From Spirochaetaceae bacterium (lineage in GTDB: Bacteria > Spirochaetota > Spirochaetia > Treponematales > Breznakiellaceae): a stretch of DNA of 10,144 nucleotides. The notes beneath the pieces were generated by a model. The model worked only from the letters and a program-made list of their open reading frames with translations, did no database searches and was not told where the DNA came from. A program made the position numbers and the translations under genes. This document shows positions 4,555-10,144 of this stretch, piece by piece. Within the stretch, counting starts at the first letter, position 1. Each line of letters opens with the position of its first letter. The stretch is from assembly GCA_031280705.1 (NCBI GenBank), contig JAITGJ010000193.1, forward strand, positions 1 to 10,144, given 5' to 3'.

Positions 4555-5697
4555 ATGATACGAATGTACACGGCCTGCACGGAAGAGATGGACGATCCCG
4601 AACTCGCCGTCATGGAGATCGTTTCCAAACTCGCGCTCAAAACGCGGCTCATGCGGAACGCGGTCGGCATTATCGCCTGCGATTATGAATTTATTGAAAC
4701 GGGCGTCGTGCAGGCGCTTTCCCGCGCCCTGCCCTTTGAGGTGGCCGGGTGTACAACGCTTTCCAGCGCCGCGCAGGGGATCAGCGGCGCGGAAATCCTC
4801 TGCATTTCCGTACTCACCAGCGACGATGTCCGGTTTGCCGCCGCGCTCTCCCCGCCCCTCAACATGGACGATATCGATATTCCCGTGCGCCGGACCTTTG
4901 AAGAAGCGCGCGGCGCGCTCGGCCAGGCGCCGGATTTTATGCTCGCGTACCTCCCCTTCATTCCGGACCGGAGCGGTTCCCTGATCCTCCGGGCGCTGGA
5001 CGCGGCAAGCGGCGGCGTTCCCGTTTTCGGCGGCCTCTCCTGCGCACAGGTCCCCAATTTTACCGAAGGCTGGGCCATCCATAATGAAGCGTCACGGAAC
5101 GGCGCGGCGGCGCTCGTACTGATGGCCGGAAATGTGCGCCCGCGTTTTTTTGTGAATTCCATTCCGGAAAGCGCCCTCCCGGAGGAACGCGGCGTGATAA
5201 CCGACGCCGAAGGCTTTATCATAAAAAAAATAAACAATGTTACGTTCGCGGAGTACATCAAAAAAATCGGATTACGGGAAATGCTTTCACAGGCAATTCC
5301 CCTCGTGGTAAACAGCGGCAGCGGTTCCATCGCGCTTGGCGTGCAGAGCATAACGAAAGAAGGCTACGCGGTCTGCAGCATGGAGCCGCCTGAAAACGCC
5401 CATGTCGCGCTCGGACAGGTTGAGCGGCGGCGCCTGCTGGAAGCCGCGGAAGAGGCCACCAAAACACTGCTTGAAGTTACGGACGGACAGGGAATTCTGA
5501 TTCACCTCTGCCTCGCGCGCAGCCTGCTCTTTGGAACAAATACGCAGGCGGAAATGCGTCTTGTCATGGAAATGATCGGGGACACGCGCCCCTGTCAGAT
5601 TTCCTATTCGGCCGGGGAACTCTGCCCGGTTTTGGACGAACGGCATGCGGCGCGGAACCGTCTCCACAACTACGCGTATATCGCATGCGTGCTTTAG
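4555..5697 (+). CDS. FIST-domain signalling protein (FIST_N + FIST_C)
   Basis: FIST proteins are soluble sensors often encoded beside kinases or chemotaxis genes; the NosP branch binds heme and nitric oxide and controls a partner kinase. Seen: 380 aa, no signal peptide or membrane segment. Residues about 30-215 match FIST_N in style (VGIIACDYEF, VAGCTTLSSAAQGISG at 63-78, PVFGGLSCAQ at 156-165). Residues about 222-370 match FIST_C (FIIKKINNVTFAEYIKKIG, QAIPLVVNSGSG, QISYSAGELCPV, then LHNYAYIACVL at the end). Several His residues (176, 283, 317, 364, 371) exist, but I cannot tell whether any is a heme ligand. Start: ATG at 4555, 2 nt after the response-regulator stop; ATG 4564 is an alternative. 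The following kinase gene begins 10 nt after its stop, with AGGAGG overlapping that stop. Inference: it is the sensory input for the kinase. The ligand is unproven; small metabolites are equally possible. Confidence 0.85.
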   Translation: MIRMYTACTEEMDDPELAVMEIVSKLALKTRLMRNAVGIIACDYEFIETGVVQALSRALPFEVAGCTTLSSAAQGISGAEILCISVLTSDDVRFAAALSPPLNMDDIDIPVRRTFEEARGALGQAPDFMLAYLPFIPDRSGSLILRALDAASGGVPVFGGLSCAQVPNFTEGWAIHNEASRNGAAALVLMAGNVRPRFFVNSIPESALPEERGVITDAEGFIIKKINNVTFAEYIKKIGLREMLSQAIPLVVNSGSGSIALGVQSITKEGYAVCSMEPPENAHVALGQVERRRLLEAAEEATKTLLEVTDGQGILIHLCLARSLLFGTNTQAEMRLVMEMIGDTRPCQISYSAGELCPVLDERHAARNRLHNYAYIACVL

Positions 5698-5707
5698 GAG
5701 GTCCCGC

Positions 5708-8581
5708 GTGAACGGCCCGCGCGCCGGTTCCGCCCCGGACCGGCGGGGCAGACGGGAGGACACAGACCTGGAAAACCTTTCCCCGGCAGAACTGCGCGGC
5801 CTTGTCCAGCAGCAAAAGCGGGAAATAAAAAAACTTTCACGGCGCATGAGAAACTTCATTCTGGAACGGCACCGGATAAACGCCGCGGGGGAAGCGCATA
5901 CCGCGCTTGAATCGCTCCGCGCGGAAAAACAGCAAAAACTTGAAAAGTATATGGGGCTTCTTCTCGAAAACAGTCCCAACGTTATTTTGATAACGGATCA
6001 GGACGGGCGCATCGTTTTTTGCAGCAGTACATTTCTTTCCATGGCGAAGATTGACCATTTTGATATGATTAACGGCCTTTTGCTGTACGAAGTGTACCGG
6101 ATGTTTGAAAGTGATGATTTCGCCGCTGAAGGCTGGCAGCAGTTTCTGGACATCCGGGCATCGGGAAAGAAGCTGGAGGCAGACGCGGGCATCCTCTTTC
6201 CCGGCGTGGGCGAACGGCGTCTTTTCAAGATTTATTCAACGCCCATGCTGGACAGCCAGGGAAATTTCGGCGGAGTGCTGGCTTTTTATATTGACACCAC
6301 ATCCCTCCGCCGCGCCGAAGCGGAAGCGCGCACACAATTACTGCTTGACGCGACGCCGCTTTCCTGCTTCCTTCTGGACGAAACGGGAAGGCCCTACGAC
6401 AGCAATCTGGAAGCGGTAAAATGTTTCGGCGCGGATTCCCGGCAGGAACTTATCGATCATTTTTATGAATATCTGCCCGAACATCAGGCGCTGGGGGAAT
6501 TGACCCGCAGCGAATTTGCCCTGCGCATCACGGAGGCCGTTAATATCGGGCAGAATCGCTTTGAAATGCTGTTCCGCTCAAAACAGGGGCGGGAATTTCC
6601 CGCGGAAGTAACGATGGTGCGCGTTAACTGGCAGCATACCTGCCACATCGCGGTGTATTTGCGGGACCTTTCGGAAATACGCGCCAACGAGGAACGCGCG
6701 CGTGAAGCGGACCGGCGGAACCGGGCGCTTGCCGTTGAATTTGAGGCCGCGCGGGCCGCGTCTGAAGCGAAGAGCGGCTTTCTCGCCTCCATGAGCCACG
6801 AAATCCGCACGCCCATGAACGTGATTATCGGCATGAGCGAACTTATCCCCATGGACAATCTGAACGAAGTACAGACGCGCTACCTGAGGGATATTCGCGG
6901 CGTTTCACAATCGCTGCTGCAAATCATAAACGACATTCTGGATTTTTCAAAAATCGAGGCGGGAAAACTGGAGCTTATTCCGGATCATTACCGTGTCGCC
7001 GGACTTTTCGACAATGTTTGCTCGCTGATCCGTTTTACCATCGCGGACAAGCCCCTGGAATTCCGCGCCTCCCTCGCGGAAGATATTCCGCCGGTGCTCT
7101 TTGGCGACGAAATCCGGGTGCGGCAGGTTATCATCAATATTCTCAACAATGCGGTAAAATATACGGGAGAAGGATACGTTGATTTTTCCCTCTGCAAAAC
7201 CGAAAAAAACGGACATCCGTATCTCGTGTTCCGCGTGGAAGATACGGGCGCCGGCATAAAACAAACCGATTTCTTGCGGCTTTTCGGCGCATTTGAACAG
7301 TTTGATGTCCGCAAAAACCGGGGCATCGCCGGGACGGGGCTTGGGCTTTCCATTACCAAACGCCTGGTTGATTTGATGAACGGCGAAATTGAGGTAAAAA
7401 GCGAATACGGCAAAGGGTCGGTCTTTACCGTGTCCATTCCGCTCATGGAAGGGGACCCCGCGTGGGTGGAGCCGTCCGCGGTCCTGGAGGAGGTAACCGT
7501 GTCGAGCGGCGCGCGGATACTCGTGGTTGACGATAATGCCGTCAATATAACCGTCGCGCTTGCCTACCTCCTCAAACACGGCGTAACCCCCGACACCGCG
7601 TCAAGCGGCAGGGAAGCGATTGCGCAAATCAGCGCGAAAAAGTATGATCTCGTTTTCATGGATCACATGATGCCGGAAATGGACGGCGCGGAGGCGACGC
7701 GGCACATCCGCTCCCTTCCGGGCGATTATTACCGCGCCCTGCCGATTATCGCGCTGAGCGCGAACGCCGTGTCCGGCGCGCGGGAGTCTTTCCTTGAAGC
7801 GGGGATGAATGATTTTATTTCAAAACCCATTGAGGCCGCGGAATTAAACCGGGTGCTCGCCGCGTGGCTCCCCCGGGAAAAAATACTGACAGGGAAAAAA
7901 CCGGCGGAAAAAAAGCCGGCAGGAACCGGAACAGAAAAGGAGGATATGATGAAAGAAGCGGAACTTAACGAAACTATTGAACGGCTCAAAAGTATCTCGG
8001 ATCTGAGCGTCGCGTCCGCGCTCTCCCGGCTGGGCGGCGACAGAACACTCTATATCGAAATACTCCACCAGTTTTGTGCCGACCTGGACAAAGACCTTGA
8101 CACGATCCGCGACGGCCTTAAGACCGGCGTACTCCACAAATCCGGCATTAAGATTCACGCCCTGAAAACCGTGCTCCTCAATACTGGCAATGAATTTCTC
8201 GCCGCCTGGGCGCGGGACCTGGAGCAGGCCGTCAAGGCGAAAGACATCGGAACCTGTAACAGACAGATTCCCAATTTTTGCGCGGGCCTTGAAAAATTTC
8301 GTGATGAACTGCGAAAAATACCCGCGCTTGAACCGGACGCGGCGCCGGTAAAAAAAGCGGATATCGCGCGGGACCTTCTCATTGCCGATCTGGAACTGCT
8401 CGCCGATTACTGTCACGCCTGCCGGACGGCGGATGCCGAAAAGGCCGCGGAAACACTCAACCTGACCACGTACCGCGAAGACATCGACGTGGAGATCAGG
8501 GAAATCTATCACCTGGTAAAATCATTTGATTATGAAGAGGCCATGACAAAAATTGATACAGTAAAAAGCGCGCTCGAATAA
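5708..8581 (+). CDS. Soluble hybrid histidine kinase: PAS-PAS-HisKA-HATPase-REC-HPt-tail
   Basis: A cytoplasmic multistep phosphorelay kinase, 957 aa, with no membrane segment. Start: GTG at 5708 with AGGAGG at 5696-5701, spacing 6; the longer in-frame ATG at 5645 would overlap the FIST gene by 53 nt and lacks such a site. Domains: charged coiled coil about 25-82 (LVQQQKREIKKLSRRM); PAS about 84-203 (LLLENSPNVILITDQDGRIVF); PAS about 209-325; HisKA with His364 in FLASMSHEIRTPMN; HATPase with N-box NNAVKYT (Asn481), G1 DTGAG (512-516) and G2 GTGLGL (542-547); REC about 602-720 with Asp608-Asp609, Asp652 in MDHMMPEMDG and Lys706; HPt about 755-872 with His817 in IHALK; helical tail 880-957. The family usually has Gly after HxLK; here it is Thr. 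An internal ribosome binding site sits at the REC/HPt junction. Third gene of the operon; probably controlled by the FIST protein. Confidence 0.93.
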   Translation: MNGPRAGSAPDRRGRREDTDLENLSPAELRGLVQQQKREIKKLSRRMRNFILERHRINAAGEAHTALESLRAEKQQKLEKYMGLLLENSPNVILITDQDGRIVFCSSTFLSMAKIDHFDMINGLLLYEVYRMFESDDFAAEGWQQFLDIRASGKKLEADAGILFPGVGERRLFKIYSTPMLDSQGNFGGVLAFYIDTTSLRRAEAEARTQLLLDATPLSCFLLDETGRPYDSNLEAVKCFGADSRQELIDHFYEYLPEHQALGELTRSEFALRITEAVNIGQNRFEMLFRSKQGREFPAEVTMVRVNWQHTCHIAVYLRDLSEIRANEERAREADRRNRALAVEFEAARAASEAKSGFLASMSHEIRTPMNVIIGMSELIPMDNLNEVQTRYLRDIRGVSQSLLQIINDILDFSKIEAGKLELIPDHYRVAGLFDNVCSLIRFTIADKPLEFRASLAEDIPPVLFGDEIRVRQVIINILNNAVKYTGEGYVDFSLCKTEKNGHPYLVFRVEDTGAGIKQTDFLRLFGAFEQFDVRKNRGIAGTGLGLSITKRLVDLMNGEIEVKSEYGKGSVFTVSIPLMEGDPAWVEPSAVLEEVTVSSGARILVVDDNAVNITVALAYLLKHGVTPDTASSGREAIAQISAKKYDLVFMDHMMPEMDGAEATRHIRSLPGDYYRALPIIALSANAVSGARESFLEAGMNDFISKPIEAAELNRVLAAWLPREKILTGKKPAEKKPAGTGTEKEDMMKEAELNETIERLKSISDLSVASALSRLGGDRTLYIEILHQFCADLDKDLDTIRDGLKTGVLHKSGIKIHALKTVLLNTGNEFLAAWARDLEQAVKAKDIGTCNRQIPNFCAGLEKFRDELRKIPALEPDAAPVKKADIARDLLIADLELLADYCHACRTADAEKAAETLNLTTYREDIDVEIREIYHLVKSFDYEEAMTKIDTVKSALE
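7937..7951 (+). promoter_or_regulatory. Internal ribosome binding site and ATG-ATG at the REC/HPt junction
   Basis: AAGGAGG at 7937-7943 is followed by two in-frame ATG codons at 7946 and 7949 (kinase residues Met747 and Met748); the second has a 5-nt spacing. The site lies in the Lys/Pro-rich linker (KKPAEKKPAGTGTEKED), after the receiver and just before the first HPt helix. Initiation here would yield a free HPt plus tail protein of 210-211 aa. AAG GAG also encodes Lys-Glu, so chance in a charged linker is possible. Confidence 0.45.
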
Positions 8582-8585
8582 CAAC

Positions 8586-8626
8586 GCGGCGCGCCGGGCG
8601 CGGCTCATCATATTGCGGCGCGCCCG
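8586..8626. other. GC-rich hairpin and repeated 10-mer between kinase and helicase genes
   Basis: GCGGCGCGCC occurs at 8586-8595 and 8615-8624, 29 bp apart, and each copy contains the self-complementary GGCGCGCC. In addition CGGGCGCG (8595-8602) pairs with CGCGCCCG (8619-8626). Only TATTT follows, so intrinsic termination is doubtful and the helicase may be read through from the signalling operon. Confidence 0.45.
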
Positions 8627-8653
8627 TATTTCACCATTGCCGCAGGAAAAAAC

Positions 8654-9826
8654 ATGGATTTTGCCGGACTTGATCCCGCGCCCGCGCTTCTTGAAGCCTT
8701 TGCGGCGCGGGGCATACAACATCCCACCGGAATTCAGAAACGGATCATCCCCCGGCTCCTTGCCGGAGAATCCGTTCTTTTTGAATCGCCCACCGGAACG
8801 GGAAAAACATTCGCGTACCTCCTTCCCCTGCTCCGCCGCGCCGGGGAAGAACAGGGACGCCCCGCCCTTCTCGTGCTCGCGCCTACGTATGAATTGTGCG
8901 CCCAGATAAAGGGCGAAGCCGATTTTCTGCTCGCATCCGGCGGACGGAACGGGCGGGAATTAAAAACCGCGCTCCTGATTGGCCAGGCGAATCTGAGCCG
9001 CCAAATCGAAACCCTCAAAACCGAAAAACCCGCCGTGATTATCGGGAACCCCGGACGGGTGCTCCTCCTCGCGCGGATGGGAAAACTCCGCTTCCGGGAC
9101 CTTACCCGGCTCGTACTGGATGAAGGAGACCGGCTTGTCGCGGACGAACTTGTCGCCGAAACGGAAGCATTACTGCGCCTCATCGGGCGGGAGCGGAACG
9201 GCGCGCCGGCGCAAATTGCCGCGTGCTCGGCAACCATGCCGCCCCAGAGCCGGGAACGGCTCCTCGCCTTTATGGACGGCGCGGTAATTGACGGAGACGA
9301 TGACGGCGCGCCGGGGAAAAATCTGCTTCACTGGGCGATTTTTTGCGAGCGGCGCGGCAAAACCGCAGCCCTCCGCTCATTCCTCGCCGCGGCAAAACCC
9401 CGCAAGACGCTTGTATTCACCAGCCGCGCGAGCGAGGTTGGGAGCACCGCGGCCCGCCTTCAGCATCATCATTGGGCGGCGGCGGGACTCCACGGCAAGA
9501 TGGACCAGCGGGAACGCCGCCGGGTCCTCACCGGTTTTCGCGGGGGGGATGTTTCAGTACTGATTACGAGTGATCTTGCCGCGCGGGGACTGGACATCGG
9601 CGGGATAAGCCATGTGATCGCCCTCGATGTCCCCGATAACGAAAATATATACCTCCACCGGGCAGGACGCACCGCGCGCGCGGGCAACAAGGGGATCATG
9701 GTAAGCATCGGCGACGCGGAAGAAATGCGGACCCTGGCGCGGATAGAAAAAAAACTCGGCATCGTAGTCTATCCCAAGGAACTGTACGGGGGAAAAATCA
9801 CCGTGCCTGAATCCATAGACCCGTAA
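8654..9826 (+). CDS. DEAD-box-type RNA helicase, minimal two-RecA core
   Basis: An ATP-dependent RNA-unwinding or remodelling protein, 390 aa, with only the two RecA-like lobes and a short tail; many bacterial relatives (RhlE, CsdA, DbpA groups) carry longer C-terminal RNA-binding extensions. Seen in order: Q-motif region (GIQHPTGIQ, 20-28), motif I SPTGTGKT (45-52), motif Ia APTYELCAQ (canonical PTRELA is altered), motif Ib GNPGR (131-135, usually TPGR), motif II DEGD (156-159, usually DEAD), motif III SAT (192-194), motif IV LVFTSR, motif V TSDLAARGLDI (305-315), motif VI HRAGRTARAG (335-344). Catalytic Lys51, Asp156, Glu157 and Arg339/Arg342 are present, so it should be active. Start: ATG at 8654 with AGGA at 8644-8647. 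It lies 72 nt after the kinase gene on the same strand; co-transcription is possible, a functional link is not implied. Confidence 0.9.
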   Translation: MDFAGLDPAPALLEAFAARGIQHPTGIQKRIIPRLLAGESVLFESPTGTGKTFAYLLPLLRRAGEEQGRPALLVLAPTYELCAQIKGEADFLLASGGRNGRELKTALLIGQANLSRQIETLKTEKPAVIIGNPGRVLLLARMGKLRFRDLTRLVLDEGDRLVADELVAETEALLRLIGRERNGAPAQIAACSATMPPQSRERLLAFMDGAVIDGDDDGAPGKNLLHWAIFCERRGKTAALRSFLAAAKPRKTLVFTSRASEVGSTAARLQHHHWAAAGLHGKMDQRERRRVLTGFRGGDVSVLITSDLAARGLDIGGISHVIALDVPDNENIYLHRAGRTARAGNKGIMVSIGDAEEMRTLARIEKKLGIVVYPKELYGGKITVPESIDP

Positions 9827-9834
9827 ATACGGTG

Positions 9835-9864
9835 TTATGCGCCATAATTTTTAAGATTTTTTTT
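9835..9864 (+). terminator. Weak AT-rich terminator after the helicase
   Basis: TTATG (9835-9839) pairs with CATAA (9843-9847) around CGC and is followed by TTTTT (9848-9852) and a further run of eight T (9857-9864). A second stem, ATAATT (9844-9849) with AATTAT (9865-9870), brackets the long T-run. The stems are short and AT-rich, so efficiency is doubtful, but the placement 9 nt after the helicase stop fits. Confidence 0.4.
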
Positions 9865-9873
9865 AATTATCAA

Positions 9874-9900
9874 TTGACAAATTAAATGTTTTATGATAAG
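9874..9900 (+). promoter_or_regulatory. Possible promoter of the AT-rich zinc-ribbon gene
   Basis: A perfect TTGACA lies at 9874-9879. The best -10 candidates are TATGAT at 9892-9897 (spacing 12, too short) and GATAAG at 9895-9900 (spacing 15, 4 of 6). In such AT-rich DNA chance matches are common; the position 24-50 nt before the next start codon is suitable. Confidence 0.35.
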
Positions 9901-9923
9901 GTATTAAAAGATTTGGAGGAGCA

Positions 9924-10144
9924 ATGAAAATAATATGCCCCAATTGTAATCACTTGATTGAGAAGGAAAATATTAATGTAGAAAATGACTATGGTTTTTG
10001 TACTATATGTCAAAATGCTTTTAATATATCAAGTTTATTAAATAATAATTCTATAAAAGGCGAAATATCATTATATGAGGAAATAATAAATAATCCACCA
10101 AAGGGAACATGGAAATATGAAGATTTTGATAAAATAACAATTGG
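9924..10144 (+). CDS. AT-rich gene for a zinc-ribbon protein, 3' end outside window
   Basis: Seen: ATG at 9924 with a strong GGAGGAG at 9915-9921, then 73 complete codons open to the right edge. The N-terminus has CPNC (Cys5, Cys8) and CTIC (Cys26, Cys29), a classic four-Cys zinc-ribbon arrangement. The rest is Asn/Ile/Lys/Glu-rich (SLLNNNSIKGEI, PPKGTWKYEDFDKI). Hand count over 9901-10140 gives 59 G+C in 240 bases, about 25%, against well over half in the rest of the window; codons end mostly in A or T. I infer recent acquisition or the edge of a genomic island. The family beyond the zinc ribbon is not recognisable from this fragment, and no function should be assigned. Confidence 0.8.
   Translation, partial: MKIICPNCNHLIEKENINVENDYGFCTICQNAFNISSLLNNNSIKGEISLYEEIINNPPKGTWKYEDFDKITI

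Noticed and set aside
5645..5707. Earlier ATG start for the hybrid kinase
   Set aside because: It overlaps the FIST gene by 53 nt with no RBS, whereas GTG 5708 has a perfect AGGAGG six nt upstream.
4480..8512. Long minus-strand frames such as 4480-5082, 4683-5351, 5287-5979, 6947-7579 and 7844-8512
   Set aside because: All are antisense to the FIST and kinase genes, whose domain motifs are continuous on the plus strand; high GC and codon bias produce these shadow frames.

Overview
The window looks like chromosomal DNA of a GC-rich treponeme-like spirochaete. The bulk is GC-rich with tightly packed genes. Hints of a spirochaete are a relaxed lipobox ending Ala-Asn-Cys followed by ENPIV, an OmpA domain with GHAN in place of GHTD, and a hybrid kinase with a soluble coiled-coil start and LLLENSP-type PAS entry. 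This placement rests on recalled family resemblance; I could not search for it.

Layout. (1) 1-1778, minus strand: a cell-envelope pair, an OmpA-type barrel plus peptidoglycan-binding protein (687-1778) followed 56 nt later by a glycine-rich repeat lipoprotein (630 down to the left edge, incomplete). (2) 1779-2205: a divergent intergenic region with two small hairpins and a possible small gene or gene remnant on the minus strand. (3) 2206-3519, plus strand: an RlpA-like septal/lytic protein with a DPBB core, a long Pro/Ala/Gln linker with tandem repeats, and a C-terminal SPOR domain. (4) 3520-4156: about 640 bp without a credible gene, filled with about a dozen inverted repeats and at least eleven copies of the pentamer GAAAC/GTTTC. 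(5) 4157-8581: a compact signalling operon coding for a single-domain response regulator, a FIST-domain sensor protein and a soluble hybrid histidine kinase (PAS-PAS-HisKA-HATPase-REC-HPt-tail). (6) 8654-9826: a minimal DEAD-box-type RNA helicase with DEGD in motif II. (7) 9827-10144: an abrupt drop to about 25% GC, a weak terminator and promoter-like elements, and the start of an AT-rich gene for a zinc-ribbon protein that runs off the right edge.

How they fit. The left third is about envelope and peptidoglycan: OmpA anchoring, a surface or periplasmic lipoprotein, and RlpA with SPOR at division sites. The central operon is a self-contained phosphorelay: the FIST protein probably senses a ligand (FIST proteins of the NosP group sense nitric oxide with a partner kinase), the kinase carries its own receiver and HPt, and the free receiver is a natural phosphoryl acceptor. 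No output domain is encoded, so the effector must lie elsewhere. The points most worth following are the hairpin-rich region, an internal ribosome binding site exactly at the REC/HPt junction of the kinase, and the compositional break at the right end.
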